A stretch of DNA of 64,000 nt from Alistipes sp. (GTDB lineage: Bacteria > Bacteroidota > Bacteroidia > Bacteroidales > Rikenellaceae): positions 1 through 64,000 of the forward strand of contig JAFQOR010000020.1 of NCBI GenBank assembly GCA_017403125.1, in the 5' to 3' direction. Shown in pieces: positions 36,519 through 43,717 of this stretch; position 1 is the first letter of the stretch, and every line of letters begins with the position of its first letter. The notes beneath the pieces were generated by a model, which was not told the DNA's origin, ran no database searches, and saw only the letters and a program-made list of their open reading frames with translations. The position numbers and the translations under genes were made by a program.

Positions 36519-37082
36519 ATGAAGATTATTGTGGCAGTTACGGGCGCGAGTGGAGCTATCTATGCGCGTCAGGTGTTGCAGACGCTCATAGCGCATTGCG
36601 ACGTGGAGCGCATAGCGCTTATATTCAGCCGCAATGCCGAGGATGTGATGCGTGCCGAGGGTGTGGCTATGCCCGATGACGAGCGCGTGGAGCGCCTCTC
36701 GAACGACGACATGTGGGCATCGGTGGCGAGTGGCTCGGCATCGTGGGATGCGATGATTGTGGTGCCTGCGTCGATGGGTGTTGTGGGGCGTGTTGCAAAC
36801 GGCATATCGCAGACGCTTATCGAGCGTGCGGCAGATGTGATGCTCAAAGAGCGCCGACGCCTCCTCTTCGTCGTCCGCGAGAGCCCCTATTCGCTTATCC
36901 ACCTGCGAAATATGACTACACTCACCGAGGCGGGAGCCATCATCATGCCCGCATCGCCGAGCTTCTATATGCAGGCTGCCGACATCGAGTCGCTATGCCG
37001 GACAATATCGCTACGTGCTGTCGAGATGCTGGGCCTACGTGTCGAACATGCCTCGTGGGGCGAGAGGACAGAGAGAGAGTAG
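36519..37082 (+). CDS. ubiX: Flavin prenyltransferase UbiX
   Basis: UbiX attaches a dimethylallyl unit to FMN to make the prenylated cofactor of UbiD decarboxylases. The 187-residue protein starts with the flavin-binding VAVTGASGAIYA. It contains VVPASMGVVGRVANGISQTL and the conserved ERRRLLFVVRESPYS (phosphate site) and PASPSFY. The partner UbiD is not in this window. Start 36519 is the first ATG; a TTG six bases upstream is also in frame. Confidence 0.94.
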   Translation: MKIIVAVTGASGAIYARQVLQTLIAHCDVERIALIFSRNAEDVMRAEGVAMPDDERVERLSNDDMWASVASGSASWDAMIVVPASMGVVGRVANGISQTLIERAADVMLKERRRLLFVVRESPYSLIHLRNMTTLTEAGAIIMPASPSFYMQAADIESLCRTISLRAVEMLGLRVEHASWGERTERE

Positions 37083-37150
37083 CGGAAGAGTAGCGGACGG
37101 GTAGCAGAGGGGGAGCGGAAGAGTAGAGAAAGGGTAGCAAGAGAGTAGGG
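37082..37150. repeat. Dispersed CTACTCT-type repeat module, minus orientation
   Basis: A purine-rich stretch of GAGTAGCGGAAGAGTAGCGG-like units. Its reverse complement is the CGCTACTCTTCCGCTACTCT module seen at 2.25 kb and 47.16 kb. Confidence 0.6.
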
Positions 37151-37158
37151 AGTATAGA

Positions 37159-37219
37159 GAGTTTAGGGAGTTTAGGGATGATTTTTAAGGTTGTCGCACT
37201 CCTTAAACTCCTTAAACTC
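37159..37219. terminator. Long hairpin between convergent ubiX and the phosphate symporter gene
   Basis: A 20-base stem (37159-37178 with 37200-37219) has two G-T pairs and otherwise perfect pairing. Its 21-base loop contains TTTTAAGGTTGTCGC, which is identical in the hairpin at 47083-47160. Confidence 0.82.
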
Positions 37220-37273
37220 CTTAAATTCCCTAACCCCGCCCTTAAAGAGCGTTAGTTACTTTCGGACGACGGA

Positions 37274-38983
37274 CTATCGCTCCAATGCCTGCGAGATGTT
37301 GATGATGAAGTCGCCCATGCGCTCAATCTCCGATACCGTGTCGAGGAAATAGACGCTACTGTGGTAGCTCGACTCGCTCTTTTCGAGGCGGAGAATCTCC
37401 TCCTCGCGGATGTTGTTACGCAGCTCATTAACCTCAATCTCGCGGTCGGTTGCAAGGCGCAAGCCCATGGGGTCGAACTCCTCGGCGCTGAGGTTCTCAA
37501 TCATCACCTCGTAGGCGCTATCTACTGCCGAAATCATCGCCTCAATCTTGGCTATCTGCTCGTCGCTGAACTTCTGGTTGTGGCTGTTGCGGCGCGAGAG
37601 TATGCGGCTGATAGCCTCGCCCGAGTCACCCAAGCTCTCCAACTCGCCGATAATCTTATAGGTGCGCTTAACCTCGTTACGCGTCTCCTCGCTGATGCTA
37701 TCTTCGGGCAGCGCGTTGAGGAACTGCGCTATCTCGTACTCTATGCGGTCCGAAATCTCCTCGTACTTCACGAGCTTCTTGCGCATAGCCTCGAACTCCT
37801 TATCGTCCTTTGCCTTAACAGCACGACGAACATACTCCAAACCTTGGCGTGAGATGTTGGCGAAGTGTATCACCTCGTTGCGTGCCTGACCAATGGCAAG
37901 CTCGGCTGTCGAGAGCGGACCTGCGTCGATGAAGCGGAGTTTTAGTGTATCCTCCTCCTCGCTCGTCTTCTTGTCCTTGATTACGAAGGTTACAATCTTT
38001 ACCATCTGCTTGGTGAACCATATCAGCAGAAGAGTGTTAATGACGTTGAACATGGTGTGGAGCATCGATATTCCGTAGAGCGTTGCTGTGCTCTCGCCCT
38101 CTGTCATAGCCATCGTGTGGTCGATGTCGAGCGGATTGGGCAGACCCATCCAAGTGATTACCATGCCAACGAGGGCGAGGAACGGCTTGAACAGAAGCAG
38201 TGCCCAGCACACGCCAAAGACGTTGAAGAGCGTGTGTGCCAAGGCTGCACGTCGAGCGTTTACGTTACCTACGGCAGCTGCGATGTTGGCTGTGATGGTC
38301 GTACCGATGTTCTCGCCAAGCACCATTGCTGCACCCATCTCGAAGGGTATCCAGCCCATGTTTACCATAATAAGCGTGAGTGCCATGGTTGCCGACGACG
38401 ACTGCAAGACGAGCGTCAGCACCGAGCCAAAGAGCAGGAAGATAAGCACCGAGCCAAAGCCAAAGCCTGTCCACTCGCGAATGAATGCCAGCACCTCGGG
38501 GGTCTCGCGCAAGTCGGGCACCGACTCCTTCATCAGCGACAGACCGAGGAAGAGCAACGAGAAGCCCACAACGAGCTCGCTGATGTGGCGACGCTTATCA
38601 CTCTTCGACAGACTCAAAATGAAGCCTACGGCCATCAGAGGTACTGCAAAGAGCGAAATATCGGCTTTGAAGCCGAGCCATGCAACCAACCACGCCGTGA
38701 CCGTTGTTCCGATGTTGGCGCCCATGATTACACCAATCGCCTGCTTCAACGTGAGTAGTCCTGCATTAACAAAGCCTACTGTCATTACCGTTGTGGCAGA
38801 CGATGATTGAATTACCGATGTGATACCCAGACCCGAGAGAACGCCCTTGAAGGGTGTCGAGGTCATCTTCGTAAGGAAGCCTCGCATCTTGCTGCCGGCC
38901 GCCTTTTGCAATCCCGCACTCATGAGATTCATTCCGTAGAGGAACATACCCAAAGCACCGAGAAGTGTTAGAATTTGCATCAT
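37274..38983 (-). CDS. Na+/phosphate symporter with C-terminal PhoU-like domain
   Basis: The protein has 569 residues. The membrane half has two inverted NptA repeats, each with a QSSSATT/QSSSATM motif (about residues 60-66 and 195-201), the substrate and sodium site of this family. From about residue 370 a cytoplasmic helical PhoU-like domain follows (ELESLGDSGEAISRI, EIERMGDFIINI). This architecture is common in bacteria and probably imports phosphate, with the PhoU part regulating flux. It is monocistronic, with a TACATTTG box at 39023-39030. Confidence 0.92.
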   Translation of the reverse strand: MMQILTLLGALGMFLYGMNLMSAGLQKAAGSKMRGFLTKMTSTPFKGVLSGLGITSVIQSSSATTVMTVGFVNAGLLTLKQAIGVIMGANIGTTVTAWLVAWLGFKADISLFAVPLMAVGFILSLSKSDKRRHISELVVGFSLLFLGLSLMKESVPDLRETPEVLAFIREWTGFGFGSVLIFLLFGSVLTLVLQSSSATMALTLIMVNMGWIPFEMGAAMVLGENIGTTITANIAAAVGNVNARRAALAHTLFNVFGVCWALLLFKPFLALVGMVITWMGLPNPLDIDHTMAMTEGESTATLYGISMLHTMFNVINTLLLIWFTKQMVKIVTFVIKDKKTSEEEDTLKLRFIDAGPLSTAELAIGQARNEVIHFANISRQGLEYVRRAVKAKDDKEFEAMRKKLVKYEEISDRIEYEIAQFLNALPEDSISEETRNEVKRTYKIIGELESLGDSGEAISRILSRRNSHNQKFSDEQIAKIEAMISAVDSAYEVMIENLSAEEFDPMGLRLATDREIEVNELRNNIREEEILRLEKSESSYHSSVYFLDTVSEIERMGDFIINISQALER

Positions 38984-39022
38984 AATCTATCTTTTTTTTG
39001 GTTTAATATCTCGTTGTCGATG

Positions 39023-39053
39023 CAAATGTAGCGAGCGTAGAAGTAATGTGCAA
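39023..39053 (-). promoter_or_regulatory. Promoter of the phosphate symporter gene
   Basis: TTG (39051-39053), 20 bases, then TACATTTG (39023-39030), on the minus strand. Confidence 0.6.
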
Positions 39054-39186
39054 TAGGTGAAACAAGATGTAACAGAATTTTAACATCGTTGAAAAACGTT
39101 TGAAACGACATCGCCCTAATTGCGATGCCAAAACCGCGCCACAGTGCCGTAGAATGCGACTTGTCTATCTGTGTTTGTGATGTTTT

Positions 39187-39216
39187 TTTGTCAATAACAT
39201 TTTTTTATTATCTTTG
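39187..39216 (+). promoter_or_regulatory. Promoter of the small barrel protein gene
   Basis: TTTG (39187-39190), 18 bases, then TATCTTTG (39209-39216), about 28 bases before the start codon. Confidence 0.75.
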
Positions 39217-39244
39217 TCACTGAAACCTAATAACATGCCGTGTA

Positions 39245-39793
39245 ATGAGAAAAATTCTACTACTAACCGCTTTGGTATCCCTGTTCAGCATATCGACAGC
39301 TGCGGCACAGGATTATGGTCGTAACGAGATTAGCGTGAGCTATGGTACGGTGTCGCACACGCAGATTACGAATCTCTTTGTCGAGCTTATAACGCTCTCG
39401 TTTGCCGAGGTTGATATCCGTTTTACGGGCACGATGACTGCCGAGTATCTGCGTTATGTGTCGCGAGGCATAGCCCTCGGTGGCACCTTTGTCTATGAGT
39501 TTGGTCGCGAGCCACGGGATGCCGACTTCAAGTGTCGCAGCCACTATATGTCGCTGATGCCCACTGCCAAGTTCTTCTGGTTTAACAAGGAGCATGTGGG
39601 CATGTATTCGCGTTTAGCGCTGGGTGCCACCTATATGCATGGTGTGGCAGAGGGCGATAAGCTGTGGAGGGTGCGTCCTGCGTTTCAGCTCTCGGCGATA
39701 TGTTTGGAGGCGGGAGGCAAGGTGCGTGGCTACTTCGAGTTGGGATATGGTACGCAGGGCTTGGCATTAGCCGGAGTCAAGGTGCGCTTCTAA
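39245..39793 (+). CDS. Small outer-membrane beta-barrel-like protein, function unknown
   Basis: The 182 residues start with a signal peptide (MRKILLLTALVSLFSISTAAAQ). The mature part has alternating-residue strands (YLRYVSRGIALGGTFVYEFG, MYSRLALGATYMHG, YFELGYGTQGLALAGVKVRF) and ends in Phe. This is the pattern of a small 8-strand barrel such as the OmpW/OmpA-like opacity group. No family is certain. It is a single gene with its own promoter and a terminator at 39841. Confidence 0.75.
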   Translation: MRKILLLTALVSLFSISTAAAQDYGRNEISVSYGTVSHTQITNLFVELITLSFAEVDIRFTGTMTAEYLRYVSRGIALGGTFVYEFGREPRDADFKCRSHYMSLMPTAKFFWFNKEHVGMYSRLALGATYMHGVAEGDKLWRVRPAFQLSAICLEAGGKVRGYFELGYGTQGLALAGVKVRF

Positions 39794-39840
39794 TTCGTAG
39801 CACGCCCACAACGCTTCGTCGTAGGGGAGTTAAAATAGAG

Positions 39841-39881
39841 CGGGTGCCAAACCAAAAATGTTGGCACCCGTCTTTGTTTTG
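39841..39881 (+). terminator. Terminator between the barrel gene and the Bax-inhibitor-1-like gene
   Basis: CGGGTGCCAA (39841-39850) pairs perfectly with 39861-39870, followed by TCTTTGTTTTG. It may also slow the opposing transcript. Confidence 0.8.
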
Positions 39882-39900
39882 TTTGATCTGCTCGAAGCCA

Positions 39901-40599
39901 CTACTCGCGACCGCCACCCAAGATGCGGATGAGGTAGAGGAAGAGGTTGATGAAGTCCAAATAGAGCATCAACGCTCCCAGCAGAGCTATCTTCTGCGCC
40001 GACTCGTCGTAAGAGCCATGCTCGACGAAGGCGTTGCGAATCTTCTGTGTATCCCACGCTATGAGTCCCACGAAGACGATAACACCAACGTATGTCGTAA
40101 TCCAATAGAGCGACGACGAGGCGAGGAAGATGTTTACGACCGAGGCTATGATAAGACCTATGAGCAACATGTAGAGGATGCTTCCAAGCTTCGTGAGGTC
40201 CATCTTGGTGACATAGCCTATGATGCTCATCACGAGGAACGTGCCCGCCGTAACGAGGAACGTAGCCGCGATAGACTCGCCCGAGTAGATAAGGAATATC
40301 GACGAGAGGGTCATGCCCGTAAGCACCGAATAGATGATAAAGAGCATCGTTGCTGTGGTCGTGGACATCGAGAAGAGACGCGATGAGAGCCATATTACAA
40401 CGCCTATCTGCGCTATGGCGAGAATCCATATCGAGGCAGAGTTGGAGTATAGGAAGCTAATCATCGCTGGTGAGTTTGCCACGAACCATGCGGTAAGTCC
40501 TGTGATGGTAAGGGCAGCAGCCATCTGCATATAGAGGCTCTTGAAGAGTGCCGAGACAAGCGACTGCTCGGCGGTCTTTGTTGTTACGTAGTTTGCCAT
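39901..40599 (-). CDS. Bax inhibitor-1 (YccA/YbhL) family membrane protein
   Basis: The 232-residue protein has seven hydrophobic helices and the family signature ALMLYLDFINLFLYLIRILGGG near the C-terminus. Conserved Asp residues in the last helices (WDTQKI, YLDF) correspond to the proton/calcium-leak gate studied in the BsYetJ relative. Members are calcium leak channels or protease modulators (YccA with FtsH). It follows the zinc-ribbon gene by 33 bases and is probably cotranscribed with it. Confidence 0.92.
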   Translation of the reverse strand: MANYVTTKTAEQSLVSALFKSLYMQMAAALTITGLTAWFVANSPAMISFLYSNSASIWILAIAQIGVVIWLSSRLFSMSTTTATMLFIIYSVLTGMTLSSIFLIYSGESIAATFLVTAGTFLVMSIIGYVTKMDLTKLGSILYMLLIGLIIASVVNIFLASSSLYWITTYVGVIVFVGLIAWDTQKIRNAFVEHGSYDESAQKIALLGALMLYLDFINLFLYLIRILGGGRE

Positions 40600-40632
40600 A
40601 ATTATTGGTTAAGTGTTATCTCTGTTTACCTA

Positions 40633-41304
40633 TTATAACGTCTTTTTGCGCTTGCTATTGTACCTACTATATAATATAAGGTCTGCTAACGCAAGCAGGG
40701 TTGTGGCTATCGATGCCATGAGAGCGATTTTCAGCCCATAGCCAATCTCGATATTCACATACTCCGTAGCGCTCTCGGCGATATTCGATATCGAGCGCAG
40801 GAGTGCGCCATCCACATCTTCGACAATGGGCATAGGGCCGTCGAAGAGCTCGACTATCGAGCTGTTGTTCGAGGTGTGTGTCGCGTTAAGCTCCATGAAG
40901 TCGGGGCGCTGGGTGATGGCTATGGTCGTTAGACCCACACAGCTGAGCGACATCAGCAACGTGAGGATGCGCAGGCGACACAGGGCAAATATGACTACGC
41001 CGAGCGTAAGAGCCAAGCATATCATGCCAAAGGTCGTAGATATGCCCGAGTAGCCGGGTATTATGCCCGTGAAGAGGTTGGCAATGGCATCGAGACCTCC
41101 ACCACCATCGATATTGAGCGACATGCCATACCAACGAAAGAGGGTGCAGAGTGCAATTACCACACCCATGCCGGCAATTATCGACGTGAGCGACGTATAA
41201 CTCTCATCCCGACATGTGGGGCACAACACCTCGGCGCCACACTGCGGACAGCGTTTCATGCGCTCGGTGAGGGGCTTGCCACATTCTGAACAAAATAGTG
41301 CCAT
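40633..41304 (-). CDS. Zinc-ribbon multi-pass membrane protein, function unknown
   Basis: The protein has 223 residues. The N-terminal ribbon has CSEC (5-8) and CPQC (19-22), then a further CPTC pair (28-31) which could complete a second half-ribbon. About five hydrophobic segments follow, ending in a basic tail (YSRYNSKRKKTL). It opens with MALFC, as do the related proteins at 12193 and 18236 (MALINC). It sits upstream of the Bax-inhibitor-1-like gene in a two-gene unit. The function is unknown; a membrane sensor or assembly factor is only a guess. Confidence 0.78.
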   Translation of the reverse strand: MALFCSECGKPLTERMKRCPQCGAEVLCPTCRDESYTSLTSIIAGMGVVIALCTLFRWYGMSLNIDGGGGLDAIANLFTGIIPGYSGISTTFGMICLALTLGVVIFALCRLRILTLLMSLSCVGLTTIAITQRPDFMELNATHTSNNSSIVELFDGPMPIVEDVDGALLRSISNIAESATEYVNIEIGYGLKIALMASIATTLLALADLILYSRYNSKRKKTL

Positions 41305-41324
41305 AGAATCTGATGTTTACGTCA

Positions 41325-41355
41325 CAAAGGTATGCTAAAAATTGCGATATAGCAA
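41325..41355 (-). promoter_or_regulatory. Promoter of the zinc-ribbon / Bax-inhibitor-1-like unit
   Basis: TTG (41353-41355), 20 bases, then TACCTTTG (41325-41332), on the minus strand. The leader is only about 14 bases. Confidence 0.65.
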
Positions 41356-41422
41356 CTATATATCAAGCTATTTTGTGCCACGCAGGGCAAATTTCGTGTG
41401 CTGTTTTCGTTGCGTTGCATGG

Positions 41423-42625
41423 TTAGAATGACTCGCTCAATGCCATAATAATGCCAAAGCTCTCGCGCCCGAAGCCGGCATCGAGACGTAGGGTAGTGCC
41501 TCCGCCTATTGCCCAACGCACGCCCAAGCCGTAGTTTGGCAGCACCTGATGCCACGCCCAGGGCTCGTTGCGCGTAAAGAGTGTGCCTGCGCCACCCCAT
41601 ACCGCAACGCCCAAGCCCTCCCATAGGTGTTGTCGCAGCTCTACCTGCGCGGTCGCCATGCTTTCGCCATTGAAGCGTCCCGGGTAGTAGCCGCGCATGC
41701 GGTTGTCGTCGCCTATCTTCGAGCGCATCATCCAGGGTGTCGATGAGGGGTGAATCTCTCCGGCAATATCCAAGCCCACGACGCCACCGCGCCATAGCTC
41801 GCCATAGAGCGACAATGTTGCCACGAGGCTCCATAGCTCGCGATTGAGGTTGTTGAATAGTCGCGGGTGATACATGAATGACGCCGTTGCGCGCAGACCG
41901 CGTGTTGGCGATGTGATGTCGTTGCGCGAGTCATACTCTGCGGCAATGCCTATGCCCACCGTTCGCAGCCGCTGTGGCTCATTGCGAAGCAGTGCAGAGG
42001 CGTTGGCATCGAGCTTCGTGGCGTTGTACATCGTGAATGACACGTCGCCGCCCACCATCAGACCCTTGGCAACCATATAGCGGTACGAGCCCTCGATGCC
42101 GAGTGAGCGATTGCGATACTTGCCTCGGGGGTTGTGCAGCGATGCCTCGTAGTCCAAACCCCAGATGTAGGTTGGCATCGAGCCTATATGTGCGGCGTAG
42201 GATAGCTTGTGGCGGCTATGAGCAAAGGTGTTTGTGCCGTCGAGCGTGATGTTGTAGTAGCCGTTGATTGATGCCGATGCCCAGAGTGTGAGTACCGAGG
42301 GGGGAGCGAGCTCGCCACAACGGCGTATGGGGTAGTAGAGTCTGCCAAGTGCCGTGAGGCGCAAGTTTGTGGTTGTCGAGTAGCCCGGTCCGGCGATAAA
42401 GAGTAGGCGCGGAGCCCTCAATGCGCTATTGGGTATGGGCTCGGTGAGTGACGAAAGATAACGACCAAGTCCCCGTCGAGCCTTCGACTCTGAAAGAACT
42501 TGGTCTATGGGGGTATAGCTATATGTCAGGGTGTCGCCACCAATGATGCTATGCGATATCTCCTGTGCCGGGGCACCAAGCGACGTCGCACAGAGCAGTG
42601 CTATGAGCAGCACCCGACGCAGCAT
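41423..42625 (-). CDS. Omp85/BamA-superfamily barrel without POTRA domains
   Basis: The 400-residue protein has a signal peptide (to about residue 21, APAQ), a short N-terminal region, and a barrel. The diagnostic Omp85 loop-6 motif appears as RMRGYYPGRF, and the chain ends ALSESF with terminal Phe. Repeated glycine-rich strands such as GIGIAAEYDSRND and TRGLRATASF are typical of the bacterial surface antigen domain. There is no room for POTRA repeats, which BamA and TamA have, so its partner or substrate is unclear. It lies 4 bases after the YtfJ-like gene. Confidence 0.85.
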   Translation of the reverse strand: MLRRVLLIALLCATSLGAPAQEISHSIIGGDTLTYSYTPIDQVLSESKARRGLGRYLSSLTEPIPNSALRAPRLLFIAGPGYSTTTNLRLTALGRLYYPIRRCGELAPPSVLTLWASASINGYYNITLDGTNTFAHSRHKLSYAAHIGSMPTYIWGLDYEASLHNPRGKYRNRSLGIEGSYRYMVAKGLMVGGDVSFTMYNATKLDANASALLRNEPQRLRTVGIGIAAEYDSRNDITSPTRGLRATASFMYHPRLFNNLNRELWSLVATLSLYGELWRGGVVGLDIAGEIHPSSTPWMMRSKIGDDNRMRGYYPGRFNGESMATAQVELRQHLWEGLGVAVWGGAGTLFTRNEPWAWHQVLPNYGLGVRWAIGGGTTLRLDAGFGRESFGIIMALSESF

Positions 42626-42629
42626 CTGC

Positions 42630-43160
42630 CTAATTGTAGCGTTGGTTCATCTCGTCAGCCTTCTGCAAGAAACGCTGCTGCTCCGCCTCGTCCATCTCGC
42701 CCTTGTGGACATACTCCAACTGACCCTCCTTCGATACGAGCATTATGACGAAGCAGTTGTCGCAGTCGCCCAAGCGCCATGCGTTGGTCACCCAGTGGTC
42801 GGGGTCGCAGAGGATTGTAGCGCCGTTCTTGGCGGTACGAGCGTCGGCAATCTGGCACACCAACGAGTTGGGATACCACGCATCTTTGAGGTTTACGATG
42901 CCGAAACCCTCCATGTGGGGGCTTTGCAGACGCTTTGTGCTCTCGATGAATGTGATGAACTCGTCGTTCTGCTTGGGAACTTCGGGATCGACGTAGAAGA
43001 TAAGCAGGTTCTTCTCCTTCCACCACGGAAGACGAGCGGTCTCGCCTTGGAGTGTCTGCACCTCGACGTTACGTACGGGACGCGGTAGTGACTGCGCCTC
43101 TGCCGAGATGCCGAATAGGAACATTGCGGCAAACGTAAGTAAAATAGCTTTTGTTTTCAT
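42630..43160 (-). CDS. YtfJ-like exported thioredoxin-fold protein
   Basis: The 176-residue protein has a signal peptide MKTKAILLTFAAMFLFGISAEAQ. The mature part has the strand pattern of a thioredoxin fold (NLLIFYVDPE, CFVIMLVSKEGQLEYVHKGEM) but lacks a CxxC; its cysteines are in LVCQ, ILCDP and GDCDNCF. The C-terminal half resembles E. coli YtfJ, whose function is not established. Start 43160 (ATG) begins the signal peptide; a GTG twelve bases upstream is in frame. It is first in an operon with the Omp85-like barrel. Confidence 0.7.
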   Translation of the reverse strand: MKTKAILLTFAAMFLFGISAEAQSLPRPVRNVEVQTLQGETARLPWWKEKNLLIFYVDPEVPKQNDEFITFIESTKRLQSPHMEGFGIVNLKDAWYPNSLVCQIADARTAKNGATILCDPDHWVTNAWRLGDCDNCFVIMLVSKEGQLEYVHKGEMDEAEQQRFLQKADEMNQRYN

Positions 43161-43206
43161 AGTATGTTTCACGTTTATTTCGATAATCGTTTTAGCAATA
43201 ACGCTG

Positions 43207-43214
43207 CAAATATA
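43207..43214 (-). promoter_or_regulatory. Promoter -7 box of the YtfJ-like / Omp85 unit
   Basis: TATATTTG on the minus strand, about 47 bases before the start codon. No good -33 element. Confidence 0.55.
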
Positions 43215-43361
43215 TGAAAAATTATTGCTAAAAGAGTAATTATTATCGCGTTAATTCTACCAAATGGACCATATTGTAGAACATAATATCTAACTTTCTC
43301 ACGAACGGCTGTTTTTTCAAAACAAACAAATTTTGTTCTTTGCGGGGAGTTGGGGGTGCGG

Positions 43362-43479
43362 TGCTTTGGCGTGGCGGAGTTGGCGGGGTTAGGGAAGATA
43401 TGGAAGTTGGAGATTGGGGTAGTTAGGGAGTTGAGGAGGTTGCTATGCTTTGGCGTGGCGGAGTTGGCGGGGTTAGGGA
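43362..43479. repeat. 34-base perfect direct repeat in a G-rich block
   Basis: 43362-43395 and 43446-43479 are identical. They begin TGCTTTGGCGTGG and end GGTTAGGGA, 84 bases apart start to start. Related partial copies follow to about 43550. Confidence 0.9.
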
Positions 43480-43641
43480 GTTGAGGGAGGCTGTGGTGCT
43501 TTGGTAGGCGAGGTTAGGAAAGATAGCGAGTTGAGGGAGGTTGGGGAGGTGCCATACAAAACAAATCACGAAGTGCTCTAAATTCCCTATCTTCACTAAA
43601 CTCTTAAACTCTCTAAACTCCCTACCCCTCTCTCTCTACAC

Positions 43642-43681
43642 AAAAAAAAGACTCTGCCCGGTGCCGAAGCGCCGAGCAGAG
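43642..43681 (-). terminator. Terminator of the starch-binding-like lipoprotein gene
   Basis: CTCTGCTCGG pairs with CCGGGCAGAG, with an inner GC pair closing a TTCG tetraloop. TCTTTTTTTT follows on the minus strand. Confidence 0.88.
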
Positions 43682-43717
43682 AATTACGCGCAAGACCTAT
43701 TAGGTCATATCGGGTTA

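Larger units (their letters stand above)
43161..43717. other. Gene-free stretch with promoter, G-rich direct repeats and a terminator
   Basis: It contains the YtfJ-like gene promoter (43207), a G-rich repeat block (43345-43550), a TTTAGGGAG-family arm in reverse orientation (about 43578-43628), and the terminator of the next gene (43642-43681). No gene is visible. Confidence 0.75.
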
